Below, one piece after another: positions 23,086-33,262 of a stretch of 64,000 bases of DNA. The position numbers and the translations under genes were made by a program. How positions within the stretch are numbered: the first letter of the stretch is position 1; each line of letters opens with the position of its first letter. The notes under the pieces were generated by a model. The model searched no databases. It saw only the letters and a list, made by a program, of their open reading frames with translations, and was not told the origin of the DNA. Source of the DNA: Pedococcus sp031456495 (GTDB lineage Bacteria > Actinomycetota > Actinomycetes > Actinomycetales > Dermatophilaceae); NCBI RefSeq assembly GCF_031456495.1, contig NZ_JAVDUW010000002.1, forward strand, positions 1 through 64,000. Direction: 5' to 3'.

Positions 23086-23123
23086 CCGAGCGCCCGACCC
23101 GCTGGTGCGGACCGGGCGCTCGG
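23086..23123 (-). terminator. Stem-loop terminator of the PA2169-like gene
   Basis: CCGAGCGCCCG and CGGGCGCTCGG form an 11-bp stem with a 16-nt loop, starting 10 bp after the stop codon on the minus strand. Confidence 0.6.
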
Positions 23124-23132
23124 TCGGTGGGC

Positions 23133-23588
23133 TCAGTCGTCCTGGGAGAGGTTCTGCAGAGCCTTGACCTCGTCGCGCGCCGCCACGACGGCGGTGTGCT
23201 GCTGCTGGACCAGCGCGCGGAAGCCGTCGCTGAGGTCGTCCTCGTCGAGCGCCTTCTCGTACTCGGAGACGGCGTGGTCCTCGCCGGTCACCGCGGCGCC
23301 GATGACGCCCGAGGCGTCGTCGCCCGTGAGGGCGTCCTTGAGCGAGAGCCAGCCGCGGTGCAGCGCAGCCGTCGCGGTGCCGCCCTTGTCGACGTCGTCG
23401 CCGTACTCGTGACCCATGGCGACGATGTCGCGGGCGAAGCCGGCCCGCTGCTCCGACAAGCGCTGGAACGTCGCGGCGGCCTCCGGGTGGTCGCTGTCGC
23501 GCAGCTTGTCCGCGGCAGAGGCGAAGCCCTTCTCGCCGTCCTTGAGGGTCTCGACGAGCTCCTTGGCGACCTTTGCGTCAGCTGACAT
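23133..23588 (-). CDS. PA2169-like four-helix-bundle protein (DUF2383)
   Basis: A 151-residue, highly acidic and helical protein. KELVETLKDGEKGFASAADK, the run through LSEQRAGFARDIVAM and ALTGDDASGVIGAAVTGED fit the PA2169/DUF2383 ferritin-like bundle. Function in this family is poorly known; roles in stress or iron handling have been proposed from fold alone. AAGGAG precedes the ATG at 23588. It stands alone with its own terminator. Confidence 0.75.
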   Translation of the reverse strand: MSADAKVAKELVETLKDGEKGFASAADKLRDSDHPEAAATFQRLSEQRAGFARDIVAMGHEYGDDVDKGGTATAALHRGWLSLKDALTGDDASGVIGAAVTGEDHAVSEYEKALDEDDLSDGFRALVQQQHTAVVAARDEVKALQNLSQDD

Positions 23589-23925
23589 GCGGTACTCCTT
23601 CGGTGTCGGTCGGCCCTGCGTGTCGTGCCGATCTGTCTCCCTCGACCCTGACACAGGTCCGGCGTCCTCGCAGGTCAGGCGGTCACTCGACGGGCTGCGA
23701 GCCCACCGCTGCGGGGTGTTCGTCGCCGCTGCACCAGTGACCGATCCGCCGGCACCACCCTCTGCTGGGTCGGCACGAACCTCTGCTAGCAGAGGTTCGC
23801 GCGCTCAGCGCAGGATGCACACTCTGCTGAGTGCGCCTACCTCTGCTGAGGACCCGGCCGCACGGCAGGCAGGCTCGTCCCCCGGACGTCACGGCACACC
23901 TCGAGCAGCGGGGGTGTGCCGGCGC
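23589..23925. other. Intergenic region with CTCTGCT hairpin cluster
   Basis: There is no credible gene here. The word CTCTGCT occurs at 23760, 23781, 23822 and 23841; at several sites it forms small hairpins of the type CTC-TGCT-GAG. The second sits in a perfect 24-bp palindrome at 23776-23799 (arms CGAACCTCTGC / GCAGAGGTTCG). The cluster may terminate the GNAT gene from the left side and the divergent neighbour, or be a repeat remnant. Confidence 0.5.
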
Positions 23926-24573
23926 TCAGGGGAGGCGGCGGCCGAGGAAGAGGGCGCCGGGGAAGGTGTCGTCGAGCACCTCGAAGCCCAGCCGGCCGTA
24001 GAACCGCACCGCGCGCTCGTTGGCGGTCCCGACGCCGAGGTGGACCCCCGGCGACCCGGCCGCCGCGAGCTGGGCGAAGAGCCGTTCGAGCAGCACGCGA
24101 CCCCAACCGCCGCCCTGCCAGCGCGGCAGCAGGTCGACGTGCAGGTGCGACGGGTGCTGCGCGACTACGTGCGCCGGCGCGACCGGCGGCTCGTGCAGCA
24201 GGTGCACCAGCCGGGCATCCGCGGTCCCCTCCGGCACCGAGCCCTCCGGGTGGGCGGACCGCAGGGCCGGCCACCACTCGCGCTCGCAGCGCGCCTCGAA
24301 CGCCCGGGTGTCGAGGGTGCCCACGACGTAGCCCTCGGCCCCCGCGCCGTCGTCGAGCACGGACGCGAGCTCGGGCTCGAACTCCAGGTAGGCACCCAGG
24401 TAGACCTCGGGCAGCAGCCGCGGCACGGCATACAGGTCGCTGGCGTCCTCGCCCTCGGCCCCGGTGCGCACGCACACCTGGTAGAGCGCGGCCCGGTCGC
24501 GCGGGGTGTACCCGCGGACCGGGCCGCTCGTGCCCTCCGGCGGCGCCTCTGCTGGACCGCCGTCGTCCGCCAC
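23926..24573 (-). CDS. GNAT-family N-acetyltransferase
   Basis: A 215-residue acetyltransferase. The acetyl-CoA site is visible as LLPRWQGGGWGRVLLERLFA (Q/R-x-x-G-x-G) and the closing NERAVRFYGRLGFEVLDDTF. The preceding strand ends in HPSHLHVDLLP. Substrate unknown. It starts 12 bp downstream of the acetyl-CoA synthetase stop on the same strand and is probably cotranscribed. Some GNATs acetylate Acs lysine, but this protein lacks the large N-terminal domain of PatZ, so that role is only a possibility. Confidence 0.82.
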   Translation of the reverse strand: MADDGGPAEAPPEGTSGPVRGYTPRDRAALYQVCVRTGAEGEDASDLYAVPRLLPEVYLGAYLEFEPELASVLDDGAGAEGYVVGTLDTRAFEARCEREWWPALRSAHPEGSVPEGTADARLVHLLHEPPVAPAHVVAQHPSHLHVDLLPRWQGGGWGRVLLERLFAQLAAAGSPGVHLGVGTANERAVRFYGRLGFEVLDDTFPGALFLGRRLP

Positions 24574-24585
24574 GTCGGGGATGGC

Positions 24586-26532
<1,947 letters not shown>

Positions 26533-26683
26533 GGTGGACCTCCTGGCATCAACGACAGGCGGCTCGGTGGGCGAGCACGCGGTTACCTGCCCAGCCAACC
26601 CGCATCCGCCGCGCGGGACAAGGGGAGGGCCGGCTCGGCTCGACCGACGGACGGTTGCCGCGCCGGGCGGCTACCCTCGCGTC

Positions 26684-27556
26684 GTGACCGAGAAGACGGC
26701 ACCGCTCGCCGCGCCCTCGCAGGCCCAGCCGGGCCGTGCGTCCGGTGCCCTCGCCGGCTGGCGGCGCACGTCGCGCCGCGTGTGGCCCTGGGTGGCCGTC
26801 GCCGTGGGTGCGGTGCTGTGGTGGCCGGCCGGTTTCTGGGGCCTGGAGTCGTGGCCGCGGCTGCCGCTGCGGCCGCTGGACGGCGACCTGCTGCTCCTGG
26901 GCGCGACGGCTGCGGCGGCGTCGGTGTCGCTGGTGGTGCGCTCGCCCTGGCCGCGGTTCGTCATCGTCATCGGCTGGAGCGCACTGGGCTGGCTGGTCAG
27001 TGCGCCCTCGCACGACACCTACCCCGACGAGCGCCAGTCGCTGGCCCTGATCCTGGCCGGGAGCGCCTTCGTCGGGATCGTGCTCGGAGCCCGGGGGCAC
27101 AAGGGGCCGCTCGGTGCGGCCGGTGTCCTCGCCTTCGTGGCGGGGTTCTCCCCGGCGACCTGGCCGCACGGTGCCCCCCTGGCCGTCGCGCTCGCGCTGC
27201 CGTTCGCGGTGGCGAGCTGGCACCGGGTCGCGCCGACCGTGCTGAGCGTGCTGCGGGTGCTGGTCACCTGGCTGGTGGCGGGACTGCTCGCGGCCGCGTG
27301 CCGGTACGGCTGGGACGTGCTGCACCCGCAGATGAACATCGGGTCGCGCCGCGGCGAGGCGCGCGTCGTGGCGAACGCCTGCTGGGACTTCGTGCGCACC
27401 CAGTGGTGGACCTCGAGCGAGGCGATGCTGCGCGCGCAGGCCAGCTGGTTCTGGGTGGCCGCGGCGCTGGCCGTCGCCATCGCCGCGGCCCGCGCGATCA
27501 CCAGCGGTGGGCGACGTCGATCACGAGCCGCGCCGAGGTCGCGTCCTGGATCGTGA
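26684..27556 (+). CDS. Hypothetical multi-pass membrane protein
   Basis: A 290-residue protein with about seven hydrophobic segments (for example VWPWVAVAVGAVLWWPAGFW, RFVIVIGWSALGWLVSA, LALILAGSAFVGIVLG and a last one near SWFWVAAALAVAIAAARA). No catalytic motif is visible. The GTG at 26684 lies 6 nt after TACCCT (26672-26677), so the mRNA is probably leaderless. The 3' end overlaps the converging AMIN-like gene by 59 bp. It is divergent from acs. Confidence 0.65.
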   Translation: MTEKTAPLAAPSQAQPGRASGALAGWRRTSRRVWPWVAVAVGAVLWWPAGFWGLESWPRLPLRPLDGDLLLLGATAAAASVSLVVRSPWPRFVIVIGWSALGWLVSAPSHDTYPDERQSLALILAGSAFVGIVLGARGHKGPLGAAGVLAFVAGFSPATWPHGAPLAVALALPFAVASWHRVAPTVLSVLRVLVTWLVAGLLAAACRYGWDVLHPQMNIGSRRGEARVVANACWDFVRTQWWTSSEAMLRAQASWFWVAAALAVAIAAARAITSGGRRRSRAAPRSRPGS

Positions 27557-28067
27557 AGACCCGGAACGGCAGTCGTGCCCTCACCCCGAGGCCGAGCGAG
27601 GTCTGGCCCTCGAACGTGCCGGCCCACGCCACCTGACGGAAGGTCCGGTAACCCGCGACGTTCACGACGTTCGCCTGGTAGCGCGGGACGTAGCTCGGCC
27701 TTCCGGCGGACGTGTAGGCCGGGGCGCGCACGACGACGAGCAGCTTGGCGCCGCCACGCAGCGGCACCACGGTGCCCTTGCCCTCGCTGTAGACGTTCGT
27801 GACGTACTTGACGGTGTACCCGGGCGCCTTCCCCTTGAGGTCCACCACCAGCCGGTCGTAACAGGCGTGCTGCCCGGAACGGATGTTGGTGACCGGGCCC
27901 CGCACCATGGTGGAGACGCTCTTGGGCAGTGACCCCCACCGGATGCCGCAGTAGGGAGCCGCCTCGGCGGGTGCGGTTGCGGCCGCGAGCGGGAGCACTC
28001 CAGCGGCGACAGCGACGACGAGCGACCTGATTGCCAGTCGCGAACGGGTGGTGCGGTGCGTGTTCAT
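27498..28067 (-). CDS. Secreted AMIN-like domain protein
   Basis: A 189-residue protein with a clear signal peptide (RLAIRSLVVAVAAGVLPLAA, cleavage near AEA|AP). The mature part has the actinobacterial AMIN-like pattern: CGIRWGSLPKS at its start, YDRLVVDLKGKAPGYTVKYV, AWAGTFEGQTSLGLGVR and the end SARLVIDVAHRW. Such domains often bind cell wall, but function here is not known. Two cysteines may pair. ATG at 28067 follows GAGGAGA. It overlaps the convergent membrane gene at the 3' end. Confidence 0.72.
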   Translation of the reverse strand: MNTHRTTRSRLAIRSLVVAVAAGVLPLAAATAPAEAAPYCGIRWGSLPKSVSTMVRGPVTNIRSGQHACYDRLVVDLKGKAPGYTVKYVTNVYSEGKGTVVPLRGGAKLLVVVRAPAYTSAGRPSYVPRYQANVVNVAGYRTFRQVAWAGTFEGQTSLGLGVRARLPFRVFTIQDATSARLVIDVAHRW

Positions 28068-28222
28068 GGCGGTCTCCTCTCGACCATGCGGACCCCCCAA
28101 GGACGTCCGAGACCCACCATTGGTTGACCGCAGCAGCCGGGAACAGGGTCCATCGTCCCAAGTTCGTCCGCGGCGGTCAGCGCGCTCACCAGCCGCCGGT
28201 CCGGCCGCATAGTGCCCGGCAG

Positions 28223-28262
28223 CACGGTGCCGTGCCCCCTGCTGCGGGGACACGGCACCGTG
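28223..28262 (-). terminator. Stem-loop terminator after actP
   Basis: CACGGTGCCGTG and CACGGCACCGTG form a perfect 12-bp stem with a 16-nt loop, beginning about 18 bp past the actP stop on the minus strand. Confidence 0.65.
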
Positions 28263-28279
28263 GTCGGGGGGCCTTGCGG

Positions 28280-29965
28280 CTAGTGGCTCGTCGCCTTCTC
28301 GGCGCCGTGGCCGGTCAGGGAGCGGACCTCCATCTCGGCGAACTTCGCCTCGTTGTGCTCCGTGCTGGTCACCGTGCCGATCCAGCCGAGCAGGAACCCG
28401 ACCGGGATCGAGACGATGCCGGGGTTGTCGAGCGCGAACCAGTGGAAGTCGGTGCCCTGCAACATCGACAGCGACTTGCCGGTCACCGGGTCGGCCGGCT
28501 TGCCCGAGACCACGGGGCTGAAGACGATCAGCGTCAGCGCGGTGATGAGCCCGCCGTAGATCGACCACAGTGCCCCGCGGGTGTTGAACCGGCGCCAGAA
28601 CAGCGAGTACAGGATCGTCGGCAGGTTCGCACTCGCCGCGATGGCGAAGGCGAGGGCGACGAGGAACGCGACGTTCTGGCCGTTGGCGAGGATGCCGCCG
28701 AGGATCGCGAGGATGCCGATGACGACCGCGGTGATGCGGGCGACCCTGACCTCGTCGGCCTGGGTGGCGGTGCCCTCCTTGATGACCGAGTTGTAGATGT
28801 CGTGGCTGAGGCTGGCGCTCGCCGTGATGGTGAGGCCGGCGACGACAGCGAGGATCGTGGCGAAGGCGACCGCCGAGATGACGCCCAGCAGCAGCTCGCC
28901 GCCGAGCTCGTAGGCGAGCAGCGGTGCGGCGGAGTTCGCCTTGCCGGGGGCCGCCGCGATCTCCTTGGGGCCGACGAGGGCAGCCGCGCCGTAGCCCAGC
29001 ACGAGGGTGAACAGGTAGAAGATGCCGATCAGCCAGATCGCCCAGACGACCGAGCGACGCGCCTCCTTGGACGACGGCACCGTGTAGAACCGCATCAGCA
29101 CGTGCGGCAGGCCCGCCGTGCCGAGGACCAGGGCCAGCGACAGGCTGATGAAGTCGATCTTCGTCGTCCCGGTCTTGCCGTACTGCAGGCCCGGGTCGAG
29201 CACCTTCTTGCCGCCGGACGCCTCGACCGCGTCGCCGAACAGCGAGCTGAGGTTGACGCCGAACTTGCCCAGCACCCACAGGAACATCACGCCGGCGCCG
29301 ATGATGAGCAGCACGGCCTTGATGATCTGCACCCAGGTCGTGCCCTTCATGCCGCCGATGAGGACGTAGGCGATCATCAGCACGCCGACGACGGCGATGA
29401 CGAGCGACTGGCCGGCCTTGTCCTCGATGCCGAGCAGCAGGGCCACGAGGCCGCCCGCACCGGCCATCTGGGCGAGCAGGTAGAAGAAGCAGACGGCCAG
29501 GGTCGAGATCGCCGCGGCCATCCGGACCGGCCGCTGCCGCAGCCGGAACGACAGGACGTCGGCCATCGTGTACTTGCCCGCGTTGCGCAGCAGCTCGGCG
29601 ACGAGCAGCAGCGCCACCAGCCAGGCCACGAGGAACCCGATCGAGTAGAGGAAGCCGTCGTAGCCGTTGAGGGCGATGGCGCCGGCGATGCCGAGGAAGC
29701 TCGCCGCCGACAGGTAGTCGCCCGCGATGGCGATCCCGTTCTGCTGCCCGGTGAACGCGCGTCCGCCGGCGTAGAAGTCCGCGGCGGAGCGGTTGTTCCG
29801 CGAGGCGCGGATGACGATCCCCAGCGTGATGACGACGAAGACGCCGAAGATCGTGATGTTGAGCGTGGGGCTGCCCACGTCAGTCGCGGCCGGCACGAGC
29901 GACGGCGGCACGAGCGAGGGCGTGGCGGTGACGCCGGTGGCGGCCGTGGTGGCGAGCGCGCTCAC
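28280..29965 (-). CDS. actP: Cation/acetate symporter (SSS family)
   Basis: A 561-residue sodium:solute symporter with about 13 membrane segments, of the ActP/MctP group. NRSAADFYAGGRAFTGQQNG, IAGDYLSAASFLGIAGAIAL and GLPHVLMRFYTVPSSKEARR are typical of acetate/monocarboxylate carriers, as is ILAVVAGLTITASASLSHDI. The GTG at 29965 overlaps the stop of the DUF485 gene, so the two are translationally coupled. Acetate uptake fits the acetyl-CoA synthetase gene 2 kb away. Confidence 0.9.
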   Translation of the reverse strand: MSALATTAATGVTATPSLVPPSLVPAATDVGSPTLNITIFGVFVVITLGIVIRASRNNRSAADFYAGGRAFTGQQNGIAIAGDYLSAASFLGIAGAIALNGYDGFLYSIGFLVAWLVALLLVAELLRNAGKYTMADVLSFRLRQRPVRMAAAISTLAVCFFYLLAQMAGAGGLVALLLGIEDKAGQSLVIAVVGVLMIAYVLIGGMKGTTWVQIIKAVLLIIGAGVMFLWVLGKFGVNLSSLFGDAVEASGGKKVLDPGLQYGKTGTTKIDFISLSLALVLGTAGLPHVLMRFYTVPSSKEARRSVVWAIWLIGIFYLFTLVLGYGAAALVGPKEIAAAPGKANSAAPLLAYELGGELLLGVISAVAFATILAVVAGLTITASASLSHDIYNSVIKEGTATQADEVRVARITAVVIGILAILGGILANGQNVAFLVALAFAIAASANLPTILYSLFWRRFNTRGALWSIYGGLITALTLIVFSPVVSGKPADPVTGKSLSMLQGTDFHWFALDNPGIVSIPVGFLLGWIGTVTSTEHNEAKFAEMEVRSLTGHGAEKATSH

Positions 29966-30300
29966 AGGTCCACCCCCTGCTCCTCGAGCCGGTCGTGCAG
30001 CTCGGCGGCCCGGGGGTCGAACTCGCGGTCGGCCCAGCGGGCGTAGAGCATCGTGATGACGAAGGTCGACACGAACTGCCCGAGCCCGAAGATGAGCCCG
30101 ACGTTGATGTTGCCGACGACCTTGGTCGACATGAAGTCGTGCGCGTACGTCGACAGCAGGACGTACAGGAAGTACCACGCCAGGAACAGCGCGGTCATGG
30201 GGAAGACGAACCTGCGGAACCGGTTCCGCAGCTCAGCGAACTCCTCGGACCGTTGCAGGTCGAGGTAGCGGTCGCTGTCCGTGCGAGCGTCGTTGCTCAC
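29962..30300 (-). CDS. DUF485 membrane protein, partner of ActP
   Basis: A 112-residue protein with a charged N-terminus (RSEEFAELRNRFRRFVFPMT) and two membrane helices (TALFLAWYFLYVLLSTYAHD; VGLIFGLGQFVSTFVITMLY), the YjcH/DUF485 pattern that precedes ActP in many bacteria. It may assist insertion or activity of the symporter. The GTG at 30300 follows GGAGGTG at 6 nt; the GTG at 30309 would overlap that ribosome site. Confidence 0.88.
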   Translation of the reverse strand: MSNDARTDSDRYLDLQRSEEFAELRNRFRRFVFPMTALFLAWYFLYVLLSTYAHDFMSTKVVGNINVGLIFGLGQFVSTFVITMLYARWADREFDPRAAELHDRLEEQGVDL

Positions 30301-30484
30301 GGCAGGCACCTCCAGTGGTTGCGCGGGCCACTCCCGCGTTGCGCGTCACTGTGGCGCCGGTCACGCCCTCCCGGGAGGTGCGTCCCGGTGCCTCTCGCCG
30401 TGCGGGGGCCGTGGTCGCCGGATGGTGCGCGGGCCTGCGCCGAGCGGTCGTCCCGGCGCGATGAACGGTGCTGCACGGCGGGCG

Positions 30485-32014
30485 TCACCCGCGGTCGAGG
30501 GCCAGGTCCTCCGGGGTGTGCAGCCGCACCATGGTCCGGGCGGTGTGGCGGGGGATGCGCCCCGGCGTCGCCAGCGACACCAGGACGCTGGTCGCGAAGG
30601 CCAGCGGGATGGTCCAGGCCGCCGGCTGCCCGAGCAGCGCCCCCGGCCAGCCGTCGATCGGCCCGGCCAGCACGGTGATGCCGACGGCTGCCGCCGCCAG
30701 CGCGCCACCGACGACGAGCCCCGCAGCCGCCCCCACGGTCGACAGGCCGCGCCACCACGACCCGAGCACCAGCAGCGGGCAGAACGTCGAGGCCGCGACG
30801 GCGAACGCCAGGCTCACCATCGTCGCCAGGCCCACGGGCTCGACGACGCGCGACGCGGCATACGGCACCACCACGGCGAGCACCGCCGCGAGCCGGAACC
30901 CCTGCACCGTCGTGGCGTCGTGCGACGTCACCCGCGCGAGCCGCGTGCGCAGGACGTCCTGGTCGAGCACCCCGGCGACCGAGATGGTCAGGCCGCTGGC
31001 CGTCGAGAGGAACGCGGCGAACGCGCCACCCGCCAGCACCGCCGACAGGACCTCGCCGCCCGTGCCCCCGAGCACGCTCCCCGGCAGGCTGAGCATGACG
31101 GTGTCCGGCGCGGTGCCCCTGGGCAGCGCGGGAAGGTAGACGCGGCCGAACAGCCCGTACAGCGGCGGGAAGAGGTAGAAGACGCCGAGCAGCGCGACGA
31201 CGGTCAGCGTGGTCCGGCGGGCGGCCCGGCCGTCGGGGTTGGTGTAGAAGCGGACCAGCACGTGCGGAAGGCCCATGGTGCCGAGGGCGAGGGCCAGCAG
31301 CAGGCTGTACGTCGCGTAGACGGGGTGGCCCTGCCCGGCGAGACCGTGCAGCGGCTGGGCCCACCCGGGGTCGGACCGCAGGACGTCCGGGGCCGGCGTG
31401 CCGTCGCCGACCCAGACGGCCAGCAGCACGAAGGCCGGCACGGCGATGGCGGTGAGCTTGATCCAGTACTGCACGGCCTGCACGAGGGTGATCGAGCGCA
31501 TGCCACCGGCGGCGACGTTGGCGACGACGACGACCGCGACGACCAGGCCGCCGAGCCAGGACGGCGCCCCGGTCACGGCCCGCAGTGCCAGCCCTGCACC
31601 CTGCAGCTGCGGCAGCAGGTAGAGCCAGCCGATGCCGACCACGAGCAGCGAGCACAGGCGCCGGATCGCGGTGGACTCGAGCCGGGCCTCGGCGAAGTCG
31701 GCGAGGGTGTACGCCCCGGAGCGCCGCAGCGGGGCGGCGACGAGGACGAGGAGCACGACGTAGCCGACGGTGTACCCGACCGGGAACCACAGCATGTCGA
31801 GGCCTCCGGTGTAGACCAGGCCTGCGATGCCGAGAAAGCTTGCGGCAGAGAGGTACTCGCCACCGATCGCGCTCGCGTTGCGGTAGGGCGTGACGGTGCG
31901 GCCGGCGACGTAGAAGTCGCTCGTGGTGCGCGACAGCCGCAGGCCGAACGCGCCGACCGCGAGCGTCACTGCGCAGACCAGGACGATCGCGACGACGCCG
32001 TATGCCGTGTTCAC
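30485..32014 (-). CDS. Sodium/solute symporter, carboxylate type
   Basis: A 509-residue SSS-family transporter with about 13 membrane segments. RTTSDFYVAGRTVTPYRNAS, GGEYLSAASFLGIAGLVYTG and GTMGLPHVLVRFYTNPDGRA are close to ActP, but the sequence is distinct and shorter. It closes a minus-strand gene set headed by a LytS-like kinase and LytTR regulator, with a small membrane protein between. Pyruvate, lactate or another short carboxylate is likely. The GTG start includes a GTATGCCG motif in its first codons. The segment YLSAASFLG uses rare codons that form the 11-mer TTGCGGCAGAG on the plus strand. Confidence 0.87.
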   Translation of the reverse strand: MNTAYGVVAIVLVCAVTLAVGAFGLRLSRTTSDFYVAGRTVTPYRNASAIGGEYLSAASFLGIAGLVYTGGLDMLWFPVGYTVGYVVLLVLVAAPLRRSGAYTLADFAEARLESTAIRRLCSLLVVGIGWLYLLPQLQGAGLALRAVTGAPSWLGGLVVAVVVVANVAAGGMRSITLVQAVQYWIKLTAIAVPAFVLLAVWVGDGTPAPDVLRSDPGWAQPLHGLAGQGHPVYATYSLLLALALGTMGLPHVLVRFYTNPDGRAARRTTLTVVALLGVFYLFPPLYGLFGRVYLPALPRGTAPDTVMLSLPGSVLGGTGGEVLSAVLAGGAFAAFLSTASGLTISVAGVLDQDVLRTRLARVTSHDATTVQGFRLAAVLAVVVPYAASRVVEPVGLATMVSLAFAVAASTFCPLLVLGSWWRGLSTVGAAAGLVVGGALAAAAVGITVLAGPIDGWPGALLGQPAAWTIPLAFATSVLVSLATPGRIPRHTARTMVRLHTPEDLALDRG

Positions 32015-32054
32015 GCCGGGTCCCCGCCCGCGCCGCGCGCCGTGGTCCCGTGCG

Positions 32055-32438
32055 TCATCGCCGTCCGACCTCGCGGCTGAACTGCGCCTCCACCCGTTCC
32101 GAGGCGCGCACGTAGTACCGGGCGACGACGAGGGCGACCGGGTAGACGACGAGCGCCAGGACCAGCCAGGCCAGGGGGATCCCGCCGAAGGTCAGCGCCC
32201 GGGTCGCCGGCACCAGCAGGAACAGCAGTGGCAGGCCCCCGAGCCCGACCGCGCCGAACGCCAGCACCTGCAGGGCCAGCCGCAGCTGCGCCGCCATCAG
32301 GCCGGACATGTAGACCTCGCCGAGCGTGCTCTGCTCGTCCAGGTCCCGGGTCAGCGGTCGCGGCGTGCTGCGCGTGGGCGCGTCGCGGCGGCTCGAGGTG
32401 ACACGCACCCGCGGCGGCGGGTCCTCCCGTTCGCTCAC
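32055..32438 (-). CDS. Small membrane protein, partner of the second symporter
   Basis: A 127-residue protein: basic N-terminus, then two membrane helices (LALQVLAFGAVGLGGLPLLF; GIPLAWLVLALVVYPVALVV) and the basic tail ARYYVRASERVEAQFSREVG. It mirrors the DUF485-ActP pairing and resembles the small partner of actinobacterial SSS carriers. Its GTG lies 2 bp after the LytTR regulator stop. The function is inferred from position. Confidence 0.75.
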   Translation of the reverse strand: MSEREDPPPRVRVTSSRRDAPTRSTPRPLTRDLDEQSTLGEVYMSGLMAAQLRLALQVLAFGAVGLGGLPLLFLLVPATRALTFGGIPLAWLVLALVVYPVALVVARYYVRASERVEAQFSREVGRR

Positions 32439-32440
32439 CG

Positions 32441-33253
32441 CTAGGTCCCCGGTGCCGGCCTCGGAGCCCGCAGCAGCCGGTCGCGCAGCTCACGCGTGTG
32501 CCGTCGGCTGACCTGCAGCTCGACGTCGTCGAGGACCACGCTGCAGCGGCCGTGCTCCATGCGGACCTCTCGGACGTGGGGCAGCGACACGAGCGTGCTG
32601 CGGTGGATGCGGACGAAACCCGCTGTGGCCCAACGCTCCTCGAGCGTCGACAACGGGATCCGCACCAGGTGCGATCCGGTGTCGGTGTGCAGCCGCGCAT
32701 AGTCGCCCTGCGCCTGCGCGTACCGGATCTGGCTGCGGGCCACGAACCGCGTCACGCCGGCCAGCTCGACGGGGATCGTCTCGTCGTCGGGCTCGGTGCG
32801 GGGCAGGGGAGGGCCGGGCTCACGCGCGGCGACCACGCGGCGTACGGCCTCCGCGAGCCGGTCGGCGCGCACCGGCTTCATCACGTAGTCGGTGGCCTCC
32901 ACCGCGAACGCGTCGACGGCGTGCTTGTCGTGGGCGGTGACGAAGACGACCTGCGGTCGCTGGCTGAACCGGGCGATGACCCGGGCGAGCTCCATGCCGT
33001 CGAGCCCGGGCATCGAGATGTCGGAGAAGACGACGTCGACGTCGCCGGCGTCCAGGGCCCGGAGGGCGTCGGCCCCGCTGGAGGCGGTGCGCACCTCGCG
33101 GACACGGGTGTCCTGGCGCAGCAGCCAGCTGAGCTCCTCGAGGGCGGGCGCCTCGTCGTCGACGACGAGGGCGCGGAGGGCCGGACCCGCGGCGCCGCCG
33201 TCGGCGTCCTGCGGGCGGACGTTCTCCGGGTCTGCGGAGGGGGCGCCGGCCAC
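32441..33253 (-). CDS. LytTR-family response regulator
   Basis: A 270-residue regulator. Residues about 25-145 are a receiver domain: ALVVDDEAPALEELSWLLR, phosphoacceptor aspartate in VDVVFSDISMPGLDGMELA, FVTAHDK and DYVMKPV. Residues about 165-265 are a LytTR DNA-binding domain (SQIRYAQAQGDYARLHTDTG; VRIHRSTLVSLPHVREVRM). It sits 9 bp after the kinase gene and upstream of the symporter pair, so it very likely controls that transporter, as YpdAB and BtsSR do for carboxylate carriers in enterobacteria. Confidence 0.92.
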   Translation of the reverse strand: MAGAPSADPENVRPQDADGGAAGPALRALVVDDEAPALEELSWLLRQDTRVREVRTASSGADALRALDAGDVDVVFSDISMPGLDGMELARVIARFSQRPQVVFVTAHDKHAVDAFAVEATDYVMKPVRADRLAEAVRRVVAAREPGPPLPRTEPDDETIPVELAGVTRFVARSQIRYAQAQGDYARLHTDTGSHLVRIPLSTLEERWATAGFVRIHRSTLVSLPHVREVRMEHGRCSVVLDDVELQVSRRHTRELRDRLLRAPRPAPGT

Positions 33254-33262
33254 GGGCGAAGC

